Origin: Perkinsus marinus ATCC 50983
Taxonomy: Eukaryota > Perkinsozoa > Perkinsida > Perkinsidae
Direction: 5' to 3'
Length of the DNA: 59,076 nt
NCBI RefSeq assembly: GCF_000006405.1
Contig: NW_003213671.1
Location: 35,036 to 94,111 of the forward strand
The translations under genes and the position numbers were made by a program. Below are positions 1 to 12,738 of this stretch, in pieces; positions within the stretch are counted from its first letter, which is position 1, and the number at the start of each line of letters is the position of its first letter. The notes under the pieces are model-generated. The model saw nothing but the letters and a program-made list of their open reading frames with translations. It made no database searches and was not told the origin of the DNA.

Positions 1-3000
1 TTCGAGCACGTGGAGGACCTACGAACATAAACAATGAATAGTAGACGTAGACGATCCTCAAGCTCGGAAACGTGAGAATATCCCAAGTCACGAATCTAAT
101 CCTAAAGCTGTACATATCCAGTCTGTTACCAAAGGCTTTGATATTATCCTCATCCGACTTACTCATCTCATCGCGGTTCCTCACGCTAGGACTTGTCCTC
201 TTCTCCTTCTTCTTCTGATCCTCACGGTACTGTGAATCTGGTCTCCTCCTGTCACCTCTCCCATCACGCTCCCTTGACCTTCTGTGTCTATCATCTCTCC
301 TTACTGGACTAGCACTCTTATCATTTCTCCTCACCCCACCGCGGTCTCTCGATACTCTTTCATCTTTCCTCGTCACATCACGTTCCTTCGAACTCGGACT
401 TCTTCTCCTCACTGGACTAGGACTCCTTCTATCACCTCTTCTCCTCTCCCCTTCCCTCGGGCTAGGACTCCTTCTATCACCTCTCCTCCTCTCCCCTTCC
501 CTCGGGCTAGGACTCCTCCTATCACTTCTTCTCCTCTCCCCTTCCCTCACTGAGCTAGGACTCCTCCTATCACCTCTCCTCCTCTCCCCTTCCCTCACTG
601 GGCTAGGACTCCTCCTATCACCTCTCCTCCTCTCCCCTTCCCTCGGGCTAGGACTCCTCCTATCACTTCTTCTCCTCTCCCCTTCCCTCGGGCTAGGACT
701 CCTCCTATCACTTCTTCTCCTCTCCCCTTCCCTCGGGCTAGGACTCCTCCTATCACTTCTTCTCCTCTCCCCTTCCCTCACTGGGCTAGGACTCCTTCTA
801 TCACCTCTCCTCCTCTCCCCTTCCCTCACTGGGCTAGGACTCCTCCTATCACCTCTCCTCCTCTCCCCTTCCCTCGGGCTAGGACTCCTCCTATCACCTC
901 TCCTCCTCTCCCCTTCCCTCGGGCTAGGACTCCTCCTATCACTTCTCCTCCTCTCCCCTTCCCTCGCGCTAGGACTCCTCCTATCACTTCTCCTCCTCTC
1001 CCCTTCCCTCGCGCTAGGACTCCTCCTATCACTTCTCCTCCTCTCCCCTTCCCTCGGGCTAGGACTCCTCCTATCACTTCTTCTCCTCGTTCTCCTCACT
1101 GGACTACTGCCGGCCTCCTCACTCTTCACTCTCGTCCGGCGCCCAACAGACGTCCGATGCCTATTCGGGGAGGTATCCGAGGGCTCGCTCTCACTACTAC
1201 TAGGCTCCGACGACGATGATGATGATGATGATGATGAGGATGAACCTACCACGAGGAATGTTCAATACAGAGGAGCCACAAAGGAATGGTATGAGATACA
1301 CAAAGATAGAGAAATCTATACACGATGACTTCTACGGCTCTTCCTCTTGTCACCATACCAACAGATCAATCATCATTGCCGTATGCCTCAAATACCTCTC
1401 CCTATCGACTACCCTCGACAAGCTCATCCCATCATCGCTCGTCAAATTCTATACAAGTGCTTTTACTCTCTAAAAAGTGTATTTTTTCCTCGTATGTGTT
1501 CCTCATTAAAAAATGAGAGTTTTGTGCTGAAACTTTAACAAAGCATAGCTATGATACACTTGAATGAAACTGTAATATTCGCAACCGCTACTAAGATACG
1601 AGAAAGTTTCCCAATAGGAAGGTTCACTGCAAAGCCGTTTACTCGACCCCCCATATCTCATGCACCCACTATTACTACTATCATCATCCTCATCACTACT
1701 GCTATCCTCATCCGAGTCATCCTCCACCGCAGCGGCCGCAGCCCTCTCAGCAACCTCCCTTGCTTGGACCTGTTGAGGTAGAGTGATGTTCGATCTTCCA
1801 AAAGGACTCTCAAGTGACCTCCTGTAGAAGTTGGCGATGCTTCTTAGTCAACGCTCCAAGGCCGATAGCCGAGAAGAAGTTGATGGCGAATCTAGAGGTA
1901 GGATATGAAAGATACAAAACAGGTCCGATACGAGCCTACCTCATATGATGGGTCGTATCCTTCGGTAATACACCCGCAAGGGCTTCCTCATAATTCGGAT
2001 CGTTCAGACGGTGATACAGTTTACGGAGTCCCCACACCTTGAAAACATACAAAACTCGACCACTTACCCTTCATCAGTCAACTCTAGCAGTTTCCTCACT
2101 AATTATACGAGCTTATACTCGAATTCTGCCAGAGATGCACAAAAACCCACGAATGTCTTCCTGAATTTTCATATTGATATCAACAGGCATAGCTAAACAA
2201 GCGCATATTTTTCCACACTATTCATGGTTCACCAACAACCCCTCAAAACTCTCACCGTCATTTACCACAGAAGTCATCTCAACTGCTACTACTACTACTA
2301 CTACAACAAACTAGTTTAGGAAAATATGCATATAGCTGCAAACATGACAATATGAAAATTCTGAGGAAATCTTCGGAAGTCGCGACGAGTTTCTACCAAA
2401 CTTGTACGTAAACTCCTATAATTAGTGAGGAAACTCTCGAGCTCAGCTGAGGAAAGTAAACACATATTCCACCACTGATACTCTCACAAATAGCACACCT
2501 TACCTCGCTGAGATACTGGAAAAGATTCTTTATAAAGATACGTGTAGCCGAAGTAGTGGTCTCCTCAGTCAACTGAATGCACTTCAATACCTACAACAAC
2601 AAAAATATCAACAATTCCTGAAACGCTTCGCTCCGCCTGCCTACTTCCCAACTTATCGCATCACTCGCCAAAAGATGACCATAAAACTTCGCTACGTTAC
2701 GAATCTTGTTGGTCTCGAGTCGATGACACGTCTCATATTGGTCCAGGAAATTGGCCTCGAAATTCTGTCGGTAAACTTCCACCAAACGACTGAGGCGTTC
2801 AGCCTGAACAAAGAGAACACATTTCATCAACACAAATTCTAATTTAACTTTTATGCAACCGATGCACTGACAATTATTTTCCACCATATAAAGGGAATAA
2901 TTATAAGAACTGATTGAGGAATAAATCATCATACATTTAATATTCGCTGAACTGATTTCAAATTCAAATTGGAAATTAAATTTCGGGAAAAATTTCAAAT

Positions 3001-6000
3001 TTTAATTATGCAAGAAATTACTTCAAAAATTATGTAAATTTGATTATGCATATTCGGTTCCTCAGTGGAACACGGTATTAGAAATGGAGACTATCCCTCA
3101 GCCAGCCATTGCAATGATCCTCACCTGAAGAGCATAAAAGCTATTGAACGTCCTTTCCATCGCACAGCAGTCGATCAACATCGTACAGATCTGAGAAAAA
3201 TGCATAACAAAAATCACTTCGCTCCGCTAAAAGTGTTACCTCTTTTTCTTGCCCCTCTCTAATATTCAGACTGAGAATCTTATGCACGCACTCCTCAAAG
3301 TTCACAGACGACATGATGCACAAGTACACTGAGGGAACACGACCATCGGTGGGGAATTTCGTGGCGCGCGGGAAGTTTATGCAACTCGTACGACTTCAAA
3401 AACTTCACAATTTCCCACCTGTTCGTCGTAGATCAACAGTAGCTTGCTCAGTGTAATCGATAATCTCTTGAGTCGCCTTGGCTTGCTGCTGTCCTTCCTC
3501 CTCCTCTTCTTCCGCTTCGCTGTCCTCCGATGATGACGACGAAGACTCTGAAGTAAATCCCAATACATACCACTCCTCCCTCATTCCTCCGAACAAATGA
3601 CGGTAATACACTATGTTCTACAACTCCATCACTGCCAATAAACACATACCTAATGAACTATAGCCCAGTACAAGACCTATGTACTACTAATGCATACAAA
3701 CTATCCGTAAAAAATACTCATCAACCACTCAAATGGTCATACTACACAACTCGGTATTCCACCATCCCTTCAAAATGTCAGTACATACCTCCATCACTCT
3801 CGCCTCCTTCCTCCTCATCACTACTCTCTCCTTCTAACAGCGATTTACTAAATGCCTTCCACTCCCCTTCCTCCTCCTTATACCTAAATATATTTTCTTA
3901 TTTTCATACCATAATTCCCTCCTATCCTACTGTGCCGGGGTTTCCGCTCTGAAAATATTCAAAATATTTTCACCATCGATTTCCCCATCTCTTATGGCAA
4001 TATCATGTGTATACCTAATTTCAATTTAAATTACCATACTTTTCATACCGTAACTCACTGATCTTCTTCATCGATCAACTCCAACTCGGGAACAACCCCA
4101 ACATGGTCGGGTAGGAAGTTTTGCCGTAATATAGCAAAGAAGTTCTCAATCGCATATTGCACCCTCTTGTTTTCCAACTGACCTGCTCATCAAAGTAAGA
4201 AAATATGCATATGCTCAAAAATGCGGAAATTATGAGCAAATCTTTGGGGAATTTCTCCTTGGGTTTTTGTACACTACCCAAATTCGTGTGTAAACCTCAA
4301 CTTTGAAACTCCTGAGCTCAGCTGAGGAAATCAAACATATATTTCTCCACCACTACAACAACTACAACCGAACACAATCAAAATTGTCTCCTTCGTGAAC
4401 TCCTATTTCCTACCATATCACTTCTAACACTCGTCGAATTTTTAAAGTGCACGTGAAAACATAACAACCAACCACACTTCTTTCAAAAATGCATTGAACT
4501 ACTCCCTCACTGTCCCTCATACCTTCATGTAGTATCTTCCTCAACCTCGACGTTAGAATCATCATAGCCTTCTTATTAAGTTCTTGTAATACTTGTCCAC
4601 ATTCCGTAAGTAGTTGACAACATACTTCAACACTATCGGTAGTGAGCTCCTCCAGGAACAACAGACACACTCTCATTATAGTGAATCTACACACAACAAC
4701 CAAAACAGGTCGCAGGTTCTATTCCCACCACAACCTCATTTTACCACCATTTTCCAACAACAAGCCTTAAAAGAATGCACAAACCGCGCGAATAACAACA
4801 ACAGTATTGTATCAGTATTGAATCTTGATAAGAAGTTGGCCAAGTGTAGACGATTCGACAGGGACACGTAGGAGTTTCACCCGTCTCACAGGGGAGTGGC
4901 GAAACACTCTGTGGAAAACGCGATATTCGCGACATACGTTTCTCACCAATGTTTTTCTCATATCACAGGTGAAACTCCGTTACTCCGAATTTCAATATAA
5001 ATGGTAAAATACTCCCCGAGTAAATAGAAAACTCCTTTTCCGACGACATTAATGGTCATACCATAATTTCGATATTACTCTGATATAACCTTCTGGTTCA
5101 TGAGATGTGCCAACATCTTGCATGCCGCCGTCAACACTATCTTATCGTTTCTAGCATATGCACGCCTGATACCACACTTCCATCAACAACAAGGACAAGG
5201 ACAGCGACTATTCATAACATACCGAAACATAAGTGCAGCCCTGTTCGCTATCAGCTCTCCCACTTCTGGTAGTCGGGAATTTACCACTGCCACCAACGCC
5301 GCATACACGTGAGTGAACCCTGGCGAGGCCTACAACAACAACCCTAAATCTTCATACTGCGTTACGTATCTTCTTTTTTGTTACATATCGGATGGAATAT
5401 ACATACACAGCGTTAACACAAAACAGTACAACAACACGGAGATAGGAATCATATCCAGAAATCTTCATACTGCGTTAAATATCTTTTCTCGCACACTATG
5501 ATATAAATACGTATAATAATATGATCTACTACAAAATAATTCCATAACGATACGTTTTATATAGATTTTATATATAATTTATATGCAATTAAATATTAAT
5601 TTATTATATATTTTTTAATTTATATTCAAGCGCCAATTCCATACCACACCTTCCCCACATTACCATCTGTGCTCTTAATATAGCTCTTGCAAAGAGCCCC
5701 TTCCCTCGTAGTAGATTCAACGTGAATAGTTCCCCTCGAACTATGTCCTTTATATTCCCAACTGATACTTTATTCACTAAACCATTTATGGATTTCCTCA
5801 ATGCTTCCCACTCCTGCCGTTGGACTTCAGGACCTGATCACAACACACAAACTACATCATAATCATGTTATATATAATCCCTATATCGCTATATAATAAT
5901 TACTATAGATAAATCATATGTTATCGTCTACCTTATATTTTATTATTATTTACATTATACAGGAAATATGACAATACCAAAAATACGACGTTTTGCATTT

Positions 6001-6789
6001 ATACAGTTGATCCACCAACCGCTGAGAGAATGATAGTCACAAGATTTCAATTTGTACAACTTCAATTCGTGGTCAAAAGTTGACGAAAATGATGGAAACT
6101 CCGCGAGCAGTGTGCAACAAAAAACTTTTGCTACTATTACCATCAACTGCGCGATGACAAAGTGAAATTAATATTCGTGAAAAATTACTCGAAGTTGTTC
6201 AACATAGATTCTTTATACCTCTAAGTTGCGCGAAGCTATCTACTCTACTATCAAAAACAGGTGCCTTTGCGCCCCTTGCCACTTTTTGTACACTTACAAA
6301 ATGCATTGCCTTCACACACTAATAATTCTTTGTGAACTACATATAATGTGATATACGTACAATAATCAATAATTCATCAAGAGTTGCTGCTTCATCTCTC
6401 ATTCCTATTACTATTACTACCAAAACTGTACTTCGCGACTTCCCGTACACTTATGCATTATACCGTGATTATATGTACACTTATAAACGATTCATCAAGT
6501 ATTGCTGATTCATATCTCCCCCCTACTACTACTACCAAAAGCTTCCTTCGCTTCCTTCGCTGCCTCAGCTTGCATTCTCGCCAATTTAAACGGGGGAATG
6601 TACACACCTCCAGATCGACCTTAATAATAACAACAGTTCAAAGCCATCATACCACAACTTATTATTACCAAGATTCTCAAGCTGTCGCTTCCTCTTCTCC
6701 ACAGCATCAACCTCAGTAGTAGTAGTCGGCTGCTCTGGAGTGACGACAGTTTTAGCCTCCTTCTCCTCCTCCGCCTGTGGTGAGCTCAT
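1..6789 (-). CDS. CWC22: CWC22-like pre-mRNA splicing factor (MIF4G + MA3 + RS tail), 3' end off the window
   Basis: Spliceosomal factor that, in known homologues, binds eIF4A3 and escorts exon-junction-complex assembly. The likely start is MSSPQAEEE at 6789. Exon 1 ends at 6669 (ENLG) and a 49-nt intron leads to RSGGVYIPPFKLARMQAEA, the family's N-terminal landmark. Further recognisable blocks, read leftwards, are KSINGLVNKVSVGNIKDIV (about 5.78 kb), YAALVAVVNSRLPEVGELI (about 5.3 kb), TDSVEVCCQLLTECG and RKILHEGM (about 4.6 kb), SSVNFEECVHKILSL (3.3 kb), YETCHRLETNKIRNVAKFY (2.7 kb), LTEETTTSATRIFIK (2.55 kb) and RFAINFFSAIGLGALTKK (1.87 kb). The tail is acidic, then poly-Ser (about 1.22 kb), then a long RS domain (about 1.1-0.15 kb). 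A last intron probably ends near position 20, so the stop lies outside the window. The frame of the MA3 end (stop at 1810-1812) and that of the acidic tail differ by one base. This could be an assembly indel, an unseen junction or a real break. Confidence 0.9.
417..1106 (-). repeat. 15-unit 45/48-bp tandem array encoding the CWC22 RS domain
   Basis: Fifteen head-to-tail units of 45 or 48 bp. On the minus strand each reads RRSDRRSPSPREGER or a close variant; 48-bp units add one residue. Every unit length is a multiple of three, so the frame is preserved throughout. The + strand is almost purely pyrimidine. Neighbouring units are nearly identical, with shared variants clustered in runs, which suggests recent unit duplication. 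The array continues into less regular Arg/Ser/Asp-rich coding sequence down to about 150. Confidence 0.92.
4871..4978. repeat. Short MITE-like element with perfect 11-bp terminal inverted repeats
   Basis: GGAGTTTCACC at 4871-4881 is the exact reverse complement of GGTGAAACTCC at 4968-4978, giving a 108-bp unit inside the CWC22 gene region. Its interior (CGATATTCGCG ... ATGTTTTTC ... ATATCACAG) recurs at about 6860-7000, in reverse at about 7080-7150, and at about 26830-26960. The related copies have poorer ends. No coding capacity was seen. Confidence 0.6.
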
Positions 6790-6859
6790 ACTAGGGGGAG
6801 TGGGAGTAAATAATACTATCATTCATAGTAGCAGCACTTTGTACATAATATTAACCTCC

Positions 6860-7150
6860 AGCTAATCCTCGAGTTTTACGACCAGTTTTACGTGAAGTGG
6901 CTTAATAATACTCTGCCAAAAACTCTCGATATTATCCGCAGTATGCAGTGGTTTGGGGAATATGTTTTTCATTAGTGTTTATAATATCACAGAAGATATG
7001 TTCTACTCTGGCACCACTTTGGCAAGTAATTGATATTAATATACTCTTCTAATTGATATTATACATACCAATTCTAATATGATAAAAACACTAGTGAAAA
7101 ACATATTTCACGACTACTGCATATCACCGCGAATATCGCCTTTTCACAGA
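6860..7150. repeat. Two opposed copies of the GATATTCGCGG/ATATCACAG repeat upstream of CWC22
   Basis: A plus-oriented copy (about 6860-7000) and a minus-oriented copy (about 7080-7150) of the short repeat described at 4871-4978. They lie immediately upstream of the CWC22 start and share the GAGTTTTACGACC-like left part, the GCAGTAG/GCAGTGG middle and the ATATCACAG right part. This stretch is probably CWC22 5' flank as well, so the repeat may sit in or near its promoter. No promoter motif could be assigned. Confidence 0.5.
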
Positions 7151-7159
7151 GATGAGTGT

Positions 7160-8600
7160 GTTTTACCGCCGGCCTATGGCCCGCTTTGATCTTCTTAGCT
7201 CGTTGATCATCTCGCACTGATTCGTCATGCATGGCCACCCTCTGAAACCGCCTCAACATCCGCACAACCGGAAATTGTCTTTATATACATGAGTATCTGA
7301 GGCCCGCTATCGCTATCCCATTTCTTACCAAGTCGCAAGTCACGTAGCTGCGCCGCCGCCGCGAGAGAAATATAATCCCCAGGTTCGATCCCCGGTCTGG
7401 GCACAATTCACCAGTTTTTTGCAAATTGCAAGAACAGCGCGTTTTGGGTCCGAAACGGTCTTTTACTTCTTGACCAAGGATTATTGACGAAGTGGTTGGT
7501 GACACGAAGATTTGAATTCAATGGTCATCCCATTGCCACCTCGGGGGGAGGATTCCTCCCGGAGGAACTCAAGGCCATCGAGATTTTCATGCTGCTCTCC
7601 GTGGTGCACTTCAGAGTCTTGATAAGACCCGCTGTCCCGTGCAACAGCTGCGGTTATACTCCTCCGTACGTTGAGTCGACGTCGTCGACTCTTCACCAGT
7701 AGCGAATCACCACTCTCTCCAGCTATCGTTTGTCGTGGTCATATGAAAGCTTCATCCGGCCCGTTTGCTTCACAGGAGTCTCGTGAAATTAAGGATGCTG
7801 TTCTCGAAGCGTTAGAACCACCAAGTTGGTGGGAGTCCCACCGTGGGACAATATGACTGCTGATGCGTATATGAATGAGGTCCGTGATGGTCAAGATATA
7901 ACTCTCCGAGAGTTGGCTGATGTTTGGTGGTTGCGTCGACGCTCTGTACGAGATGAACAAGTGCTCCGACGGATAGTAAAAGAAAGGTCACACTTGAAGA
8001 AGGTAGGGAGACTATTGAGTATGTCCTGAATTTACGTGCTGGTCCTAGTGACTAGTCACGGGCAGGAGTGTGCTGGATTCAGCAGATATCGATAGCGAGA
8101 AGTGAGAGTGTTGGAGTCACTTGAAGACACAAAAAAATGTCTTCCAATGGAGAACCTCCACGGTTGTTCTGTGCATGTGATGTAGCTATGTATCTAGTGT
8201 CAAGCTAGTATGCTGGTCTGGTACTCTTGAACTTCCATAGATCTTATATCTTATAAGCTGTTGTTAGTCTTAGGTTCTGCGTGAGATTAGACGGTGTTTC
8301 CTTAGTTTTCGTTAAGTTAACAACTATCAACAACGGCATCACTCGGCATACACACGAGTGGTCAGCGGCCGTTTCCCTTTGTTGTGATTCTCATTTCCGC
8401 CCCTCCCTGCACCTACGAGTTCTACAACTGGTAACTCAACATTCGTTGGTGATGGTAGAGGGTGACGTGGCGGGTCAGTACTACTGACTCAGTAGTTTTG
8501 AACCTGACTGCCCTTGCATTGATGGAGCAGCCCAAGAGGATGTACACTTCACCGTAAAGCCTTCACTGACTTCGCATAGTTCACACTCTACGCGTCGCAG
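7160..8600. other. Intergenic stretch with short ORFs, no recognised gene
   Basis: Only short overlapping ORFs on both strands, at about 7281-7505 (-), 7484-7702 (+), 7481-7696 (-) and 7826-8029 (+). The + strand between 7484 and 8029 is open in patches, for example RDGQDITLRELADVWWL, but I could not join them into a family I know. At 7380-7402 there is a tRNA T-arm-like block (GGTTCGATCCCCGG) without a matching acceptor stem or a convincing A box. From about 8040 to 8600 I see nothing definite. Confidence 0.5.
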
Positions 8601-8689
8601 ATGCGTTAGACGCAATGGGCCAGAAAGTTCCTGTTGCAGGAGCGTGCTGTCAGGAAAGCCGCCTCGAGGACGTCGCTCGAGACTCGAAT

Positions 8690-9190
8690 CGAGAGCGGGT
8701 CGTGAGAAATTATTCTGGAATTCGAGTCCGTAACCTTTGAGGACGAAATCATGGATCCAACGACATTAAATGCAGGCCGCATCATGCGGCACCAAATTCT
8801 GCTACTGCATGATGCGTCCCGCATATCAATGAGGAGCGTCCACCGAATCAAGTTCACAGCCTGTGAATCACAGGGGAACCTTGTGGACCTCGACTCGAGA
8901 TCCTCGAGTTCTGAGTCATAGCTCGAGTCGCCTCGCAGCGAGTGATAACTTATGACACCAACTCATAACTCCGAATTCAACACATTTAAGGGCTCGTATC
9001 ATACGAGTCGTATGTAAAATGATGGGGAAAAGGGTGAGAATCATTTCTTCGTAAAATGTGGCTTCTGAAAATACTCACATGAGATGAAAGGCAAGAGATA
9101 GTAATTCTCGAAGAAATGATGGATTGCGCCTGTCTGGAAACATCGAAGACATTTATTTAGCTGTATAAGAAGGATTTCTCATTTCCGATA
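8690..9190 (-). repeat. SCP-associated hairpin repeat, copy 1 (diverged)
   Basis: Lies just beyond the 3' end of SCP copy A. It contains the shared landmarks GAATTCAACACATTT, AAATGTGGCTTCTGAAAATA and AATTCTCGA, found in the same order at about 13590-13900, 16930-17210, 17810-18095, 22440-22745 and 25060-25290. The terminal hairpin is degenerate here (GCCGCATCATGCGGC at about 8776). Noncoding as far as I can see. Confidence 0.6.
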
Positions 9191-9280
9191 TAGGACAGTT
9201 GCTTGGTACACACAGATGGGCCAGTACTCAGTTGCGGTTGTGAGCCGACACACACCGCCTCCGGGGTTGGGGACTATCAG

Positions 9281-11926
9281 TCAGAGCTCCGCACTGCCTC
9301 CGCTCATAACGGCTCTCCTAGGCAATGGTCCGAGAGTACCATCGATGAAATCGTTGATCATGAAAAGAGCCGTGCGTGGCTGGTCGATGGGTACGAAATG
9401 GCCAGCTTGGTATACCTATAAGGGAAGTGCTGTAGAATGTTGAGTTCTTAATACTCTGAAGAAGCCAAACATTCCCTTTCTCTTCCAGCGGATACTGCGG
9501 AGTGAACCAATATATTCAGCATACTGAATCACTGAATCAACCTGAGGCTTGAAAGATTGGAAGCAGGAAAATATGCATCAGATCATTGAATGATCATCTC
9601 TTGATCGGCAGCGAACACGCCTACTGGGTATTCATAACGGGGAGCTTTGAGGAATTCATCACGTCCTGGCCAATCCATCGCATCCGCCACATGCTCGTAA
9701 CCAATCCAGTTACATTGGTAATCTTGATCTCCGGCATATAGAAGAATCTTATCGAGGAGCTAGCAGTTAGCTGCTAACTCGAAATGAGATAAACCTCACG
9801 ATCCAAAGAGTCACACTGATGCATCGAAGATATTCCAACTCAATGCCGGCTACAAAGCAATCAGTGCTATGTCCAAGCAAAGTCCGTTGCCAAGAATATT
9901 GTACGTATTATTCTCATATTGGGCATGGATTGCTTCAATCATGAAACAACATCAGGCAGCAGTAGAATGGACATCACTCATGAAAGTCGAGTTCAACATC
10001 GGTTAACAGCCTGTCAATGGCAGGTCGATTAGTCTAGTTGTATGTGAATAAACTCTGTCTAACTCGAGATTTGAGCTAACTTACTCTGATCTCGGCGTCT
10101 AACAAGTCGGGCAGTAGTGTGTCAAATGGTGATAAGTGATCCAGATCGAATTCTCCAACCTGACGCGAGATATCTGGTTTGATCAAGAGCAAAACTCATA
10201 GAAATTCCTCACGTCCGAATAGGTGGAGAATTCCTGGTCGACTCCTAGTTCTCTTTGTATGTCCTCTCTGTTGAGATAAATCTCCAACTGAACAGAGACA
10301 CACAGAGTTTCAGCTCATGCGAATAGCAACGCTGCAAGAGGTATGCCGCTGGACTGACAACAAGCAACCCACCGGACTTTTCTCGATTCTAGAACCACGG
10401 GGATACTCTCTTTGTTTCCTCATATCGAATCTGAAATACAGCGAGATGCTCACACCGAAAGCAGCATCACTCAAGCATCCCATCAGGAGTCAGAACACGA
10501 CTTTTGACGCACTTGTCGATGCTTTTCAGAATTAAATCCCAGACTGGCCGAGACTCGCAATCCATAGCCACACTGCAAGGCAAATCTGAAAGCGAGAGAT
10601 ACTGCAACGAATATGTTCCCCTCTCCCTGCGTATGGATCGAATGAGAAATGAGTTTCAATGATTGCAGTCAAAATAATGAGAGAAACTGAACCTGGCGTG
10701 CCGATGGAACTCAAATCATAATGCTAGGCGACGCTCCCAGAGAGGACCAGTCATGTTCTTGATAACGACGCAACGTGTTATAAACCTCGAGCACCGCTTA
10801 GCGTCTCTACTCCTTCCCAAAAACCTAACAAGAATCATCCACGAGCAACTGTGTGTTATTGTCATTATGACAATGTCATACTCATTGTACGCGATGACGC
10901 TTCGAGCAGTACAGCTGTGGAAGGCCATCGCTGGGTAGTCGAGGACTCTGGGAGAAGTAGAATGATCTCATGACGTCCTCATTGCAGAAGCATACTGGAT
11001 TGCGGCATTCATCCATCCATTCCCGATTGCCAGTCCACGAAGGTTGATATGAGGCTCGATCCCTCTAGTGTTTTCACGCCATATCTTATGAGCTATGGCA
11101 GGTATGTAGTGACCTGAGTAGCTGGGATGATATTTCGGTAATCTGTCACGGTTACCAGCATATGACTCCCCGGTAATGTAGAAATCTTTGCCTCCATACT
11201 TGGTATGTTTAGCGAAGAACTCTTGTAGGGCCATGTACCTTCCAGTATAGTCTTGCATACATATTAATGATATGATGGGCATTTCAAGTCCTACAAGTCT
11301 TCGGCAGCTTCAAATGAACCATTGGTCACTTGCGGTCCAGTTGAGAATCCTGTTCCCGCAGGTTGATCAACATAAAGGAGGTTGGCTCGCGTATTCCAAG
11401 AATATCTGATAGTCAGCATATTTCTATCAGGGAAACCAGCGCTCCTCACCGGTTAAGTGTAGTGCCATTCCCGTATTCTTTTACTCTGCAAGGTCCATTC
11501 TCTGTGAAGAGTCCTAACATGCTGCTGCAGCCAACTGGTCGGCTCGGCCTGCCCTGGTTGGGCCCCCCGTTGAGCCAGAGAATGACGGGGTCTCGAACTG
11601 GGTCGGAGCGAGATTCAAAGAACCAAAAGAATAGCCTAGTACGAATCCACGTGTGTGATAATGACTATCAAGAGGCGCTCACCTTCTTCCAGAATTGCCA
11701 TTAAGGTAACCGTGTACTTGCTTAACACTGGGATCGCACAGAGCACTGGCGCGGAGCTCCGTCTGGAGCGGTTTGATTTTCTCCGATGTGACTGAGCAGA
11801 AACGGAGGGATGGGTAGATTACCGGAGAGACGGAGGACACTTACTGTTAGGTGGTTGATGGATCACTCGACCGCCAGCCCAGGCAATCAGAGATAGCAGG
11901 ATGACGATGGAGCCGACGTGAGGCAT
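9281..11926 (-). CDS. Serine carboxypeptidase (S10), copy A; in-frame insertion in the oxyanion loop
   Basis: Secretory or lysosomal-type peptidase of family S10, which removes C-terminal residues. The start [19 protein letters not shown] (11926) is a signal peptide. Recognisable exons include [12 protein letters not shown], then [20 protein letters not shown] (nucleophile Ser), [45 protein letters not shown] (Asp) and [11 protein letters not shown] (His), ending GGSAEL at 9281. The catalytic triad is present. A 42-nt GT-AG intron interrupts GESYAG/HYIPA and happens to stay open in frame. Unlike copies B and C, 27 extra bases at about 11534-11560 insert nine residues (NQGRPSRPV) inside the GGPGCSS oxyanion motif. 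The gene forms the left arm of the big inverted repeat and mirrors copy C. Probably a real gene or a recent pseudogene; activity is doubtful. Confidence 0.8.
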
Positions 11927-12693
11927 CGATGATTGAATATGGGATATGATGATGCTGAACAGGGGAATGTGGCACGGGTAGATTGTTGGGCTGACTGAGG
12001 CATTATCATTCGGCACAGCATAGCCTGCTGAGCTACGACTCCTCGCTATCAATGAGCCACGCTAATGTAGAACTAAGGACAGCGCTGGTCTGTTGAGTTC
12101 CTGGTCGATTCGAGACAAGGATTCTCCGAGAAGATGGCTCTTTTCTGCATCTTGTGCAAGCGTGCGTGGCTAATTCGAAGGAGCTCGTGCGCGTTAAACC
12201 CGTCGTCTACTTCGTCACCCGCGTGTTCCGCTGGTCAAAGGCCCTCTAGTACAGAGCACTCGTAAACATTGCCATCGGATCGTCGACCTTATGCTTTAGC
12301 CCAGGATCTATGCTGCTATTTGTTGTCCAACGAGGAGCAACCTCAAATTTTCGATACTTTCCCGATTCTGTCTAACTATCGGGAGATAAGATAGACAGAG
12401 AGGAGAGGATATCTTCTTTCTTCCACCGCGCACCCTGGTCAACCACCATTGCTTGTTCCAACCGACTCTCACGTTCTCTCTCCCTCATTACTGGTGATCC
12501 ATCAACGAATGGAGGGAACCTACCATTTTAGTTTGTGTTATGCACCATAGGGCGATAATGCTGCTACATGATATGGCTCGTATCGTCCTGCTAGCGTGCC
12601 AACCTAGTCGTACTTGACGGGTTAAGTAGCCCTGTAGAGGAGCGTATCTCGCACACGGCATTATTTTGAATATTTTCATGTCATGCAGACCTC

Positions 12694-12738
12694 GTGACAA
12701 ATCATGAACTTCATGTTATGAAGTTCATGATTTGTCAC
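12694..12738. repeat. Perfect 45-bp palindrome (21-bp arms, 3-nt loop)
   Basis: The left arm begins GTGACAAATCATGAACTTC and the right arm is its exact reverse complement after a GTT spacer. The corresponding site in the other big arm (19013-19048) is 9 bp shorter and has lost the inner part of the hairpin. Confidence 0.9.

Noticed and set aside
826-1077. Minus-strand ORF of GGVLARGKGRGGEVI repeats
   Set aside because: It is an out-of-frame reading of the CWC22 RS array; the frame giving RRSDRRSPSPREGER connects to the rest of the gene.
417-1106. CRISPR-like array
   Set aside because: Units are contiguous 45/48-bp coding repeats without spacers, in a eukaryotic gene.
7380-7402. tRNA gene
   Set aside because: Only a T-arm-like block; no matching acceptor stem, D arm or anticodon arm at the right distance.
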